Below are positions 52,306 through 62,417 of a stretch of DNA of 64,000 bases, in pieces (position 1 is the first letter of the stretch; the number at the start of each line of letters is the position of its first letter). The notes beneath the pieces are model-generated. The model did no database searches. It was given only the letters and a program-made list of their open reading frames with translations, and had not been told where the DNA came from. Origin of the DNA: Ohtaekwangia sp036786105 (GTDB lineage Bacteria; Bacteroidota; Bacteroidia; Cytophagales; Cyclobacteriaceae). The DNA lies in NCBI RefSeq assembly GCF_036786105.1, contig NZ_DAIQRQ010000010.1, positions 58,022-122,021 on the forward strand. Direction: 5' to 3'. A program made the position numbers and the translations under genes.

Positions 52306-55206
52306 ATGCAGGATGCCAGTGTGAAAAGATTGTTAACGATATTACTTTTTCTTTTGCTGTTGCAGGTTATGCATGCGCAGGATTTGCATTTTGATCGCAT
52401 GAGTATTGCCGAAGGACTTTCGAGCAATTCGGTATATAATATTTTCCAGGATAGCCATGGTATGATCTGGCTGGGTACGCTGGACGGCCTTAACCGGTTT
52501 GATGGTTATGATATTCACGTTTACAAGCATGATAAACTCAAAACAAACAGTCTGTCGAACAACCGGATCACCCATATACTGGAAGATACTGTACACCAAC
52601 TCTGGTTGTATGACGAGTTTAGCAGTATACTGAATCGCTATGATCCCCGTAGTGGGGCGTTTTTTACATATTACCTCGATAAAATATCCGGTCACGAATT
52701 GGAGATACCGGATACCATCTGTATAAATCGCCATGGGCTATATATAGTGTCGGAGCTGGGCTATCGTGTACAATACAATGCTGCAAAAGATACCTTTGAA
52801 GTACTGAATAAAATTGATACCGCTCTTTTGAACCGGCAAAAGCGCGAAGCAAATAAAGGCCTGCTCACGGCCTTTGACCAATACCTGCAGGAGTTGAACA
52901 GTAATTATACTTCCAGCAACATTCGCATTCGCAAAATCCTCCGCGACTCTGATGGACGCTATTGGATTGCTACGCGCTTTGAAGGGCTATTTACAGCCAT
53001 AGTACAGAAAGGTCGCTATATATTTACCAGCCATCTTCGCGAGCAGGATAAATACAAACATATCAATAGTGAAGAGATCTATGATGTGTTTGAAGATCGT
53101 TCGAACGTGATCTGGATTGGCACCAAGAACAGCGGTGTCTATACGTACTCGAAGTTTCGCTATAAATTTGGTAATATCCATGATGTGCAGATACAGCAAA
53201 AACCATTTGCGATGGGAACCATACGCGCTATACTGGAAGATAGCAAGGGTAGGATATGGGCAGGTACTAACGAACAGGGCTTGCTGAAGATTGAGAAAGA
53301 TCATGTTACGGCTACACTCTATAAACCCGCCCCTGAAAACGCAAACAGCCTGGGACATCGCTTCGTGCGGGCCTTATGGACGGATGCTGCTGATAAATTA
53401 TGGGTGGGGCATTATACCGGATTCAGTATTTACCGTGAGCATTCCGATGATTTTGAACAGCATAAACCACTTGGTATACCGTCTGAAAAAATGCGGGTAT
53501 ATTCTTTTAAAGGCGGAGCCAACAATACGGTGTGGATGGCCGGATGGGATGTGGTATTGAACCTCGATCCCGCCACAAACCAATATACTGTATACTCGCG
53601 CGATTCCTCCCACGTAACCAGCTTTGATATTGAGAATGTACGTGAACTGCTGCTGGATGACGATCGCGATTTGTGGCTTGCAGTAGGAGAGAAGGGAATG
53701 ACTGTGTATAATAAGGCCAGCGGAAGTTTTACTACAATTCGCTCCGAGCCGGGCGTTGCCAACAGCTTACCATCCAACAATATATTTGATGTCATGCGCG
53801 ATAGTAACGATCGCATCTGGCTGGCTACATCTGATGGTTTATGTGAATTTGATCCTGCAAAAAAATCATTTACAAACTACACGGTTAATGAAGGATTACC
53901 GGGCAACCTGGTGTATGGTATATTGGAAGACCGACATGGTTTTTTATGGCTCAGCACAACCAAGGGTATAGCGCGTTTTGATCCAAAACGGAAAATATTC
54001 CGCAACTACGATGAGAGTGATGGGCTTCAAAGTAATGAATTTACCGAGAATGCTTTTTTTCAGAATAAAGATGGTGTCATGATGTTTGGCGGTATCAATG
54101 GTATTACGTGGTTCCATCCCGATTTTGTTCCGGATAATACAATCGTGCCGGAAGTAGCCATCACGCACATGAAGGTTTTTGACAAGCCGCTTTCTGAGGT
54201 TGAAACATTTGATATGAATGAACTCGATCAGCGGTTAATAAACCAGGAAGAGATTACGCTAACCTCCGAGCAGCGCTCAATGTCATTTGAATTTGTGGCA
54301 CTGCATTTTGTTAACCCGAAAAAGAACCGGTATGCCTATATGCTGGAAGGTTTTGACCATGACTGGATATACCGGAATGCCAATGTACGCTTCGCCAATT
54401 ATACCAACCTGGAGCCGGGCACTTATTACTTTAAGGTAAAAGCATCCAACAGCGATGGTATATGGAATCCTCACCCGGTGCGACTCAGGATCACTATCAA
54501 GCCGCCCTTTCATGCTACCTGGTGGTTTCGTTGTGCCTCGGCATTCTGCGTACTGTTAACCGGTATCTGGCTGTATCGCAAGCGCATTGAAACCGTGCGA
54601 AAGGAACAAAGCCTGAAATCCATTCAGCTTGAAACCGAGCTGGCGTTTCTCAAGAGCCAGGTAAATCCACACTTTCTATTCAATACCCTTAACAATATAT
54701 ATGCCCTGTGCCAGGTAAACTCAAAGAACGCGGCACCTATGGTTGGAAAAATATCAGAGATGATGCGCTACATGATCTACGATTGTACAGCCGACCGCGT
54801 GCCGCTGCAAAAGGAAATTGAATACCTGCACAATTATATAGACCTGAACCAATTGAAGAGTGCGCGCAAACTGAATACTGAATTTACTATTGAAGGTAAT
54901 CCGGATGGCTTGCGCATTGTTCCGCTGCTGTTGATCAATTTCCTGGAGAACAGTTTTAAGCATGGTGATATATATTTCAATGGCGAAGGGTTTATACAGA
55001 TGCGTGTGCACATAGAAGGGCAGGAGCTGACCTTTTCGATCAGTAACTCATTTCGCGAAAAAACGACCCTCAACGATACAAATGCCGGCATTGGATTGAA
55101 AAACGTAAAACACAGGCTTAACCTGCTATATGCGGGGCGGCATACATTACGCCTCGGGAAAAATACACGTATATTTGAAGTGGAACTTAAACTCAAACTG
55201 GATTGA
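52306..55206 (+). CDS. Two-component regulator-propeller sensor kinase, LytS/His_kinase class
   Basis: 966 residues. Signal peptide MQDASVKRLLTILLFLLLLQVMHAQ, then two seven-bladed propeller domains of regulator-propeller repeats through about 620 (SSNSVYNIFQDSHGMIWLGTLDGLNRFDGYDI; DRSNVIWIGTKNSGVYTYS; DSKGRIWAGTNEQGLLKIE; DSNDRIWLATSDGLCEFDP; DRHGFLWLSTTKGIARFDP), a Y_Y_Y domain (about 635-735, RYAYMLEGFDHDWIYRNANVRFANYTNLEPGTYYFKVKASN), a helix (CASAFCVLLTGIWLYRK) and a LytS-type core: LKSQVNPHFLFNTLNNIYALC with the phospho-His, then GIGLKNVKHRLNLLY. Senses a glycan in the periplasm. Overlaps the LytTR regulator gene by 4 bp (TTGA). Divergent from susC. Confidence 0.94.
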   Translation: MQDASVKRLLTILLFLLLLQVMHAQDLHFDRMSIAEGLSSNSVYNIFQDSHGMIWLGTLDGLNRFDGYDIHVYKHDKLKTNSLSNNRITHILEDTVHQLWLYDEFSSILNRYDPRSGAFFTYYLDKISGHELEIPDTICINRHGLYIVSELGYRVQYNAAKDTFEVLNKIDTALLNRQKREANKGLLTAFDQYLQELNSNYTSSNIRIRKILRDSDGRYWIATRFEGLFTAIVQKGRYIFTSHLREQDKYKHINSEEIYDVFEDRSNVIWIGTKNSGVYTYSKFRYKFGNIHDVQIQQKPFAMGTIRAILEDSKGRIWAGTNEQGLLKIEKDHVTATLYKPAPENANSLGHRFVRALWTDAADKLWVGHYTGFSIYREHSDDFEQHKPLGIPSEKMRVYSFKGGANNTVWMAGWDVVLNLDPATNQYTVYSRDSSHVTSFDIENVRELLLDDDRDLWLAVGEKGMTVYNKASGSFTTIRSEPGVANSLPSNNIFDVMRDSNDRIWLATSDGLCEFDPAKKSFTNYTVNEGLPGNLVYGILEDRHGFLWLSTTKGIARFDPKRKIFRNYDESDGLQSNEFTENAFFQNKDGVMMFGGINGITWFHPDFVPDNTIVPEVAITHMKVFDKPLSEVETFDMNELDQRLINQEEITLTSEQRSMSFEFVALHFVNPKKNRYAYMLEGFDHDWIYRNANVRFANYTNLEPGTYYFKVKASNSDGIWNPHPVRLRITIKPPFHATWWFRCASAFCVLLTGIWLYRKRIETVRKEQSLKSIQLETELAFLKSQVNPHFLFNTLNNIYALCQVNSKNAAPMVGKISEMMRYMIYDCTADRVPLQKEIEYLHNYIDLNQLKSARKLNTEFTIEGNPDGLRIVPLLLINFLENSFKHGDIYFNGEGFIQMRVHIEGQELTFSISNSFREKTTLNDTNAGIGLKNVKHRLNLLYAGRHTLRLGKNTRIFEVELKLKLD

Positions 55207-56012
55207 CGATTATCAAGTGTCTTATTATTGACGATGAATTTCTGGCGCGCCAATTACTGGAGGGCTATATCCGGAAAGTTCCCTTTCTTGAACTTGTAGG
55301 CCAATGCGAAAGTGCTTTTGAGGCCATGAAATTGCTACAGGAAGAAAAGATAGACCTGATGTTTCTGGATGTAAACATGCCGGAGCTGAGCGGTATAAAT
55401 TTTATTCGCACCCTTAAACACAAACCGGAGATTATCATCACCACAGCGTATTCGGAACATGCTTTGGAGGGATATGAGCTGGATGTGATTGAATACCTGT
55501 TAAAGCCTATATATTTTGAGCGTTTCATGCTGGCGGTGAATAAAGTGCGCGATATGATCGGACTGAAGATGCGGGCGCGTGGCATAGAACGCAAAGACGA
55601 AAATGCAGAGCTTCCCCGCATGGCGAAGGAAGATGATTTCCTGTTCATTAAAACGGGATCGCAGATGATTGTAAAGGTTTATCTCCGGGATATACTATAT
55701 ATAGAAAGCCTGCATGAATACGTGCGCATCTGGCTGGAAGCAGAGAGCTACACGATTTATCACTCTCTGAAAAGCCTGCTGGAGATTTTACCGTGCGACC
55801 AATTTATACAAGTGCACCGTTCCAGCATTGTAAACTTCAATAAGATCGAAGCCATAGAGGGAAACTGTGTTCGCATAAACGGGCAGAGCATTGGCATCGG
55901 CAAAAACTACCGCGATGAGTTTTTGAATCGTGTAAAAAGCAAAAGCATTGGTGCTATAAAGAGTGCTTCTAAAAATAGTGACGAACAAACCGGTATATCT
56001 TCGGCAGATTGA
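55203..56012 (+). CDS. LytTR-type response regulator
   Basis: 269 residues; TTG start at 55203 overlapping the kinase stop (ttga). Receiver 1-120: IIDDEFLARQLLE, Asp56 in DLMFLDVNMPE, LKPIYFERFML at the end. LytTR DNA-binding domain about 145-250: FLFIKTGSQMIVKVYLRDILYIESLHEYVRIWLEAESYTIYHSLKSLLEILPCDQFIQVHRSSIVNFNKI, complete. The C-terminal 20 residues are a low-complexity tail. Partner of the propeller kinase; probable regulator of the PUL operon it faces. LytTR sites are usually pairs of imperfect direct repeats, which I did not find with confidence. Confidence 0.94.
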   Translation: MTIIKCLIIDDEFLARQLLEGYIRKVPFLELVGQCESAFEAMKLLQEEKIDLMFLDVNMPELSGINFIRTLKHKPEIIITTAYSEHALEGYELDVIEYLLKPIYFERFMLAVNKVRDMIGLKMRARGIERKDENAELPRMAKEDDFLFIKTGSQMIVKVYLRDILYIESLHEYVRIWLEAESYTIYHSLKSLLEILPCDQFIQVHRSSIVNFNKIEAIEGNCVRINGQSIGIGKNYRDEFLNRVKSKSIGAIKSASKNSDEQTGISSAD

Positions 56013-56105
56013 GTTTCCCGATGCAGTTAAATAATTCCCCGGTACAGTAACACGTTTCCATCTGTGCGGTCCAGGTGTTTCACCTACTGATTCGTATATA
56101 CAAAA

Positions 56106-56504
56106 CTACGCTTCGGGGTTGCTTAACCACGCTTTGGCACTCGCTTCATCGCTAAAATAATGCCGGCGGATTTTTTTTACAGCATCACTGGTATGCACGC
56201 GTTCCATGGAATATCTTCCCAAAACATCTTCCGGAACAACGAAGGCAATTTGGCGGACACCTGCCAGCAGAAGTTTGCCGTACCAGATATTGCGGAGATA
56301 TTCTTCCGAGTCAGCAGCGTATCTCCTGATGTGCTGAAGATTAACGATACACTTTGTTAATTTGTAAAACTGAATCATTTTATGAGCATACTCTGCCACA
56401 GTAGCCACATCCTCATAGCTAAGAAATCCATCACACTTGAGTTCAACAAGTCGCAGTTCCGGAACATATAGAACCCTTGCATTTTTGGTGACAAGATTTT
56501 TCAT
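56106..56504 (-). CDS. SpoIIAA/STAS-like protein, paralogue B
   Basis: 132 residues, cytoplasmic. Aligns with the protein of 26392-26817 across its whole length: MKN start, strand LVELKCDGFLSYEDVATVAEYAHKMIQFYKLTKCIVNLQHIRRYAADSEEYLRNIWYGKLLLAGVRQIAFVVPEDVLGRYSMERVHTSDAVKKIRRHYFSDEASAKAWLSNPEA-type blocks (given here as one description, not a quotation of identity). The conserved parts are EEYLRNxWYxKxxxAGxxxIAF, VPExxxGxxSMExVHxSxxVKKIxRxYFxDExSxxAWLS. ATG at 56504, 21 bp before the HTCS stop, on the same strand; so it is likely the last gene of the GH42-GH29-HTCS cluster. Confidence 0.82.
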   Translation of the reverse strand: MKNLVTKNARVLYVPELRLVELKCDGFLSYEDVATVAEYAHKMIQFYKLTKCIVNLQHIRRYAADSEEYLRNIWYGKLLLAGVRQIAFVVPEDVLGRYSMERVHTSDAVKKIRRHYFSDEASAKAWLSNPEA

Positions 56505-56524
56505 TACTTCCTGGTGATGTGTTG

Positions 56525-59500
56525 TTACAAACCGTTTGCCTGGTTTCCTCTTTTACCTTTTGCGTATGCCGAGGGCAGAACGTGATATACTTCTTTAAAG
56601 TAGCGGGTGAAATACTTTGGATTATTAAATCCTACTTTATATGCAACCTCAGAAACTGTCAGCTGACTCTTTTCCAGTAATTGTGCTGCGTGCTGCAGTC
56701 GTATAGTACGTATCACTTCCAATGGCGATTTGCCAGTAAGCATTTGAACTTTTCTGAAAAATTGTGAGCGACCTATTCCGAGTTCGCGACTTATGTCAAT
56801 CACCGATAGCTCGCTATTGTCAATGTTTTGTTCAATGGTTGAAATAAATCTGCGGAGAAATTGTTCATCAAGCGATGTGATCTGGATATCGCTTGCTTTA
56901 ATACTACCTTTTTTTGAAAATAGTGTGTTCAGCTCCTGCCGCAGCGAAATCAGATTCCTTATCCTGGATTCTAATATCTGAACGCTGAAAGGCTTGGGGA
57001 TATAGTCATCCGCGCCAACTTCAAAACCTTCAAGCCGTTGCTCTTCTCCTGATCGGGCAGTTAGTAAAATTACCGGAATGTGAGATATTCGTTGATCCGA
57101 CTTTATCTTCTTGCAAAATTCCAGTCCATTCATTCCGGGCATCATAATGTCAGATACAATAAGGTCCGGGTATAGCAATAATGTTTTTTCCCATCCTTCG
57201 TCACCCGTAGAAGCTTCAACAATGGAATAGGATGCTTTCAGATTATCCTTTAAATAGAAACGAAAATCTTCGCTGTCTTCTACCAACAGTATAACAGGCT
57301 TGTTCTGCGATGAAGGTTCGATTGAATCTACTGCATCGGCAGGTGTTGAAATAACAGGGGCATTTACGGTTTCGTGTACACCGCATACTAATTTCTTCAG
57401 CGGCAATACTACAATAAAGCAGCTGCCTTTTTCAACTTCACTTTCAACATAAATGTTTCCGCCATGTATACGAACAAATTCTTTTGTTATCGCCAGGCCT
57501 ATTCCGCTTCCCTGATTCATAATGGAGTTGGGTAAGTCATTTTGAAAAAAACGCTCGAATATTAATTCGTGTTTCTCACGCGGTATTCCAATTCCTGAAT
57601 CTTTGACTCTGATCTCAACCAGGTTGTTTTCATCGGAATCTTTTACCTGTACAGTTACCGAAATGTTACCATTACTCATCGTGAACTTGAAAGCATTGGA
57701 AAGCAGATTAAATAGTATTTTTTCCACTTTGTCATGATCGAAAATTGCTTCGAGTGACGATATGTTTGAATCAAATGTTAACCTGATATCTTTCTTTTCA
57801 GAGAGGTCAGAAAATGAGTAAACGGTTTCCCTGACAAATTTGATTATATCTCCTTCTGATGGCCTGAATTTGATATCGTGAACCTCCATTTTTCTAAAGT
57901 CAAGAAGTTGGTTCACCAGGTTTAGTAACCTTTTTGCGTTCCTTTGAATAAGATCGAGTTGCTTACGATGTTCCGGGTCAGCTGCCTGTTCACGGAGTTT
58001 TTCCAGGGGAGAAATGATCAGTGAAAGCGGAGTTCTGAATTCATGGCTGACATTTGTAAAGAACCTTGTTTTCATCCGGTCTAATTCCAGCGCTCTTGCG
58101 GTCTCTTCATGCTGTTGCCGGATGGCGAACTTCAACCTTTCTCTCTGTTGAACCAGTTTGCGCGACAGTAAAAGAATTGAAAATAAAATGGTCAGATAAA
58201 TAATATATGCTGTTTCGGATTTCCACCACGGAGGAAGTACTTTGATATGAAGTGACGCTCCCGTGTTATTCCAGATATTATCGTTATTTGATGCAATGAC
58301 ATGAAATATATATTCACCCGGATCGAGATTCGTAAAAGTAACAATCCTGTCTTTTGTATCTACGTTCAGCCAATGGTCGTTAAATCCTTCAAGCTTGTAT
58401 TTATACTTATTCTTGGCCGATTGAATAAAATTGAGCGCTGCAAACTGAATAGAGAACACGTTGTTACTGGCATTTAATACAATAGGAGGATTGGTGGTAA
58501 TTGCTGAAGTTAATGTAAACTTATCGGCTTTATTATAACCAGGACGAACGCTTTGATCAAATAATTTAAAGTCAGTAAAAACCACAGGAGGCGCGTTGTT
58601 GTTATAGCCTATATTGTCTGGTCTGAAGATGTTAAAACCATTGATGCCACCAAATACCAGTTCTCCGCTTTTGGTTTTCAATGCTGCATCTTCGTTGAAC
58701 TGTTTACCTTGTAAACCATCTATATCCGAATAATTCTTGAAATCTAGTCTTGGGCTTTCTTCTTTTGAATCGATGGTGGCACATGATAACCCGTTGGGTG
58801 TACCAATCCAGAATCTTCCTGTGTTGTCTTCAACAATGGATAGTATAACATTATGTGGCAGCCCATCCTTTTCGGTAAAATTAGTGAACGTGTTACTTTT
58901 ACGTTGCCATAAACTAAGCCCACCCCGTGAGCCGATCCATATTCTTCCTTTCGAATCTTTGAGTGCACAGGTTATAGCATTGTTAGGGATGGTTGAAGGG
59001 TTATTTTTGTCTTGTTCAAAATGAACAATCTTTTTAGTGGCCCGCATAAGCACATCGATGCCAAGCGAAGTTCCAAACCACATATTGCCTTCCGTGTCTT
59101 CTATAATGGTAGAAACATAGGTTGAGCGGAGTGCAATCCGATCGGGATTCAGATATTCTTTAAATGTTTTTGTCTTCCGGTCAAAAATATTCAGACCGCC
59201 ATTCAGCGTGCCAATCCAAAGTTGCTCTTCCGAGTCTTCAAAAATTTCCCATACGCTATTGTCTGAAATACTTTTCGCGTTAGAAGGATCGTATAAATAC
59301 TTTGTAAATTTCTTTCCATCAAAGCTGTTTAATCCACCCAGGTATGTTGCTACCCAAAGCTTGTCTTCGTGGTCCAGGTATAAATCAACTATAAAATTAC
59401 TGCTCAGGCTTGATGGATTTTCAGGATCATTCTTATATACTGTAAACTTCTTGCTTTGTCTGTCAAAATAAATCAATCCGCCTCCGTTTGTACCCAGCCA

Positions 59501-60667
59501 CAGATTTCCATATTTGTCTTCGGCAAAACATGTTATATCCTCAAAAGGTAATTTAGAGTACCGGTTATAGACCGGGAACCTCATGGTATTTTCATGGTAA
59601 AAGTTTAATCCTCTCTTGAAAGTGCCAACCCAGATTACGCCCTCATTATCTTTGATCATGGTAGTCACTGAATTTTGACTTAGCGTTCTGTCGTTCTCCG
59701 GTACATGCGAAAGATTCTTTACCGACAGGTCTTTCTTGTTCAGAACATCTATTCCATTGTTTCCATGTGAAAGCCAAATGTTGCCGCGGTTATCCTGAAC
59801 AATGGCAGAGATCAGGTCGGAGCTTAATTGTACAGGATGAGAATCCTTCCCCAGGTGGTAAACCTTGTTTTCATCTGTATCCAGGTAAAAGGCACCAAGG
59901 TTTGTGCTGGTCGTATAAAACCACAGTTCTTTATCGTTATCCAGCATCAACTCGCAATTGTGAAACCGGTCTTTATGCGGGAAGTTGGCGCGCAAGGCTG
60001 TTATGCGTTTTATCACTGCCATGCGCTGGCCCCGCCACACTATATTTTCGATCACTCCATTGGCATGTGCAATCCAGTAACTGTCATCGCTCTGCACAAC
60101 AAGCGAGGTAATATTATTGCTTGCAATTGTTGTGGAGTCGTTGTCGGAATGCCTGATAGCGATTGCTTTCCCCGTTTTTTCATTATAATAAATTATTCCG
60201 CTATCCCTTAACAGAAACCAGTAGTTACCGGCAGTGTCGTGCACAACATTGGTTAGTCTCCAGGGTTCGGCAATAGAAAAGTGTTGGAGAAATCTAAGGT
60301 CGGTTGAAAATTTTTCCGTTGCCGGATCATATGTGCAAAGGCCAGTAGACGTGCCAACGCCCATTTTGCCACCCGGTATGTCGAAGAGCTTGTCAATGTT
60401 ATCATCAAAAAGAGAAGAAGAGTCTGATGGTTGGTTTCGAAACACAGTGGCAGTATAACCATCAAAGCGGTTTAGTCCCGACTCGGTGCCAATCCACACA
60501 AAGCCAGTCTTGTCTTTGTAGATACATTTCACATAATTATGCGACAGCCCCTGTTGTACATCGACATGTATAAACCGATAATCCTGGGCAAAGCAACCGA
60601 TAGTCAGCATGTATAAAAAAAATGCTGTTACATGCCAGATACTACGCTTTTGGTTTGACGGTACCAT
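56525..60667 (-). CDS. Hybrid two-component system (HTCS) regulator
   Basis: 1380 residues, single polypeptide. Signal peptide to about 28; propeller repeats to about 710 (YVKCIYKDKTGFVWIGTESGLNRFDGYTAT; DNRGNIWLSHGNNGIDVL; DKYGNLWLGTNGGGLIYFD; DSEEQLWIGTLNGGLNIFD; DNTGRFWIGTPNGLS); Y_Y_Y domain (KYKYKLEGFNDHWLNVDTKDRIVTFTNLDPGEYIFHV); one helix (TAYIIYLTILFSILLL); H-box FFTNVSHEFRTPLSLIISPLEKL; ATPase boxes NLLSNAFKFT, GSGIGLAITKEFVRIHGG; receiver about 1130-1250 with Asp in PDLIVSDIMMPGMNGLEF; AraC domain at the end (ELSVIDISRELGIGRSQFFRKVQML, LTVSEVAYKVGFNNPKYFTRYFKE). All parts intact. Sits beside GH29/GH42, the likely target genes. Confidence 0.96.
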   Translation of the reverse strand: MVPSNQKRSIWHVTAFFLYMLTIGCFAQDYRFIHVDVQQGLSHNYVKCIYKDKTGFVWIGTESGLNRFDGYTATVFRNQPSDSSSLFDDNIDKLFDIPGGKMGVGTSTGLCTYDPATEKFSTDLRFLQHFSIAEPWRLTNVVHDTAGNYWFLLRDSGIIYYNEKTGKAIAIRHSDNDSTTIASNNITSLVVQSDDSYWIAHANGVIENIVWRGQRMAVIKRITALRANFPHKDRFHNCELMLDNDKELWFYTTSTNLGAFYLDTDENKVYHLGKDSHPVQLSSDLISAIVQDNRGNIWLSHGNNGIDVLNKKDLSVKNLSHVPENDRTLSQNSVTTMIKDNEGVIWVGTFKRGLNFYHENTMRFPVYNRYSKLPFEDITCFAEDKYGNLWLGTNGGGLIYFDRQSKKFTVYKNDPENPSSLSSNFIVDLYLDHEDKLWVATYLGGLNSFDGKKFTKYLYDPSNAKSISDNSVWEIFEDSEEQLWIGTLNGGLNIFDRKTKTFKEYLNPDRIALRSTYVSTIIEDTEGNMWFGTSLGIDVLMRATKKIVHFEQDKNNPSTIPNNAITCALKDSKGRIWIGSRGGLSLWQRKSNTFTNFTEKDGLPHNVILSIVEDNTGRFWIGTPNGLSCATIDSKEESPRLDFKNYSDIDGLQGKQFNEDAALKTKSGELVFGGINGFNIFRPDNIGYNNNAPPVVFTDFKLFDQSVRPGYNKADKFTLTSAITTNPPIVLNASNNVFSIQFAALNFIQSAKNKYKYKLEGFNDHWLNVDTKDRIVTFTNLDPGEYIFHVIASNNDNIWNNTGASLHIKVLPPWWKSETAYIIYLTILFSILLLSRKLVQQRERLKFAIRQQHEETARALELDRMKTRFFTNVSHEFRTPLSLIISPLEKLREQAADPEHRKQLDLIQRNAKRLLNLVNQLLDFRKMEVHDIKFRPSEGDIIKFVRETVYSFSDLSEKKDIRLTFDSNISSLEAIFDHDKVEKILFNLLSNAFKFTMSNGNISVTVQVKDSDENNLVEIRVKDSGIGIPREKHELIFERFFQNDLPNSIMNQGSGIGLAITKEFVRIHGGNIYVESEVEKGSCFIVVLPLKKLVCGVHETVNAPVISTPADAVDSIEPSSQNKPVILLVEDSEDFRFYLKDNLKASYSIVEASTGDEGWEKTLLLYPDLIVSDIMMPGMNGLEFCKKIKSDQRISHIPVILLTARSGEEQRLEGFEVGADDYIPKPFSVQILESRIRNLISLRQELNTLFSKKGSIKASDIQITSLDEQFLRRFISTIEQNIDNSELSVIDISRELGIGRSQFFRKVQMLTGKSPLEVIRTIRLQHAAQLLEKSQLTVSEVAYKVGFNNPKYFTRYFKEVYHVLPSAYAKGKRGNQANGL

Positions 60668-60794
60668 GGAGTGCTGGATTTGAACAGAAGCTATAATTTC
60701 AAACGATATGATACTGATGTTTTGAAATATACCGGCTCACCGAATGTATACCGCTTATATACAGCGGTCCGGTGTTCCAATCTTCCGTTGGTTG

Positions 60795-62417
60795 TTATTG
60801 TGTTTGTATTTTAAAAACTGTAGCAATGTTATTTGGCAGAGCTTTTATTTTTTCTATTGTCAGCCCATTCGAAGTTTGTTTCCACAAAAGCTTCTCTGCA
60901 CTTCCCAACATTTCAATTCGCCTGATCCTGATTTTTCCTTTGCCAAGCGACTTGATAAAAATTTTATCAGATGGAGCCCCCATCACGGAAGCATAAAGAA
61001 TATTTCCTTTCCTGGTGAATCGAACATCATTTGGAGTGTATTTGAGATTTCCCTCATTAAAACCTTGTTCTTTCACAGGGTTAGAAGCTTCCGCCGATGG
61101 ACCTTCGCCAAATATATCCCACGGACGTGTATCGAAAATGCTTTCGCCGTTCACAGTCATCCATGCAGCTATATCTTCCAGTATAGCTACTTCTTTTTCA
61201 TCTATTGTTCCATCGCCGCGAACCGGTATATTCAGAAGCAGGTTGCCATTTTTACTCACTATATCGATCAGCATGCGTATTACATCGGCTGCTGATTTAT
61301 ACTCGTTTTTTTCGTAAACCGATCGTCTGTAATGCCACTGGCCAATGCAGCTGCATGTTTGCCATGCAAGCGGTTGTATTTGCTCAGGTGCACCGCGCTC
61401 TATATCCCACACCAAACACTTTTTTTGCTCGTCATTCAATATTTTCCCAAACAGCACTGCATTAAGCTGATCATTATGAGTTGCCAGGTTATGATTGTAA
61501 TAGTAGGCTGCTATCTGTAGCCCTACATCACTTACCGGGTAGAGGGGAAGAACCGTGTCATCAAAATATAGCAAGTCCGGATTAAATCGGTCGATCAGAT
61601 CAATAACCCTGTTGTAAAATTTAGTACAGTATTCAGGTGATGGAACAGATATGCCCTGGCCCCAGTCCCATTGCCAGCCTACACTTAAAGCATGGTTTTG
61701 CGCGTAGAGTTCTTGCGGATCGAGCCCTTCCCACCAGGTGCCCTTGCCATCCTCCCTGGTAAGTTTACCATCGTAGGGAACTCCTTTGAACGGACCGTTT
61801 TTATCAGAACCTTGCGATGGTTCATACCACATCCAGGCGTGTGAAGCATGTATACTTAACCCGAACGGAAGATTATTGTTTTTAGCAGCCCGCGCCCATC
61901 CGGCAATAATATCTTTCTTCGGTCCAACGCGCACAGAATTCCATGACTGATATTTACTGTCCCACAAGTCTAAATTATCATGATGGTTGGCCATGGCAAA
62001 GAAGTATTGTGCACCTGTGCGTTTGTAAAGTGCTACCAGCTTTTCAGGATCCCAGTTTTCCGCTTTCCAGTCGTTGATCACTTCTTTGAAACCAGCTTTG
62101 GAAGGATGCCCATAATTGGCAACGTGCCATTTATACTGATCGCTGCCCTCTTCATACATACCCCTTGCATACCAGTCGCCTTGTTCTGGCTGGCATTGCG
62201 GCCCCCAGTGTGCCCATATTCCAAACTTGGCGTTACGAAACCATTCGGGCACCCGGTATTCCCTTAGCGATTGCCACGTGGCATCAAATTTATGATCTGT
62301 AGCTTGTGCAGCTAAAACCGGCTTGTTGGTTTGACAAAAACATACGTGCTGAAACCCAAGCATTATGGTTACACAAAGCAGTAGAGAATTAGCTTTCATA
62401 TATATACTTTTAATCAT
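60795..62417 (-). CDS. Alpha-L-fucosidase, GH29, exported
   Basis: 540 residues. ATG at 62417 overlaps the GH42 stop as ATGA, suggesting coupled translation; an ATG at 62399 (MKANSLLLCVTIMLGFQHVC) gives a shorter and standard signal peptide. Barrel blocks: WFRNAKFGIWAHWGPQCQPEQGDWYARGMY, AQYFFAMANHHDNLDLWDSK, FGLSIHASHAWMW, then the nucleophile Asp in FNPDLLYFDDTVLPLY, and CSCIGQWHYRRSVYEKNEYKSAADVIRMLIDIVSKNGNLLLNIP. The barrel is followed by a C-terminal beta domain (SDKIFIKSLGKGKIRIRRIEML). GH29 fucosidases remove alpha-fucose by retention; the type A or B cannot be fixed, and the acid/base residue is not obvious. Confidence 0.93.
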   Translation of the reverse strand: MIKSIYMKANSLLLCVTIMLGFQHVCFCQTNKPVLAAQATDHKFDATWQSLREYRVPEWFRNAKFGIWAHWGPQCQPEQGDWYARGMYEEGSDQYKWHVANYGHPSKAGFKEVINDWKAENWDPEKLVALYKRTGAQYFFAMANHHDNLDLWDSKYQSWNSVRVGPKKDIIAGWARAAKNNNLPFGLSIHASHAWMWYEPSQGSDKNGPFKGVPYDGKLTREDGKGTWWEGLDPQELYAQNHALSVGWQWDWGQGISVPSPEYCTKFYNRVIDLIDRFNPDLLYFDDTVLPLYPVSDVGLQIAAYYYNHNLATHNDQLNAVLFGKILNDEQKKCLVWDIERGAPEQIQPLAWQTCSCIGQWHYRRSVYEKNEYKSAADVIRMLIDIVSKNGNLLLNIPVRGDGTIDEKEVAILEDIAAWMTVNGESIFDTRPWDIFGEGPSAEASNPVKEQGFNEGNLKYTPNDVRFTRKGNILYASVMGAPSDKIFIKSLGKGKIRIRRIEMLGSAEKLLWKQTSNGLTIEKIKALPNNIATVFKIQTQ

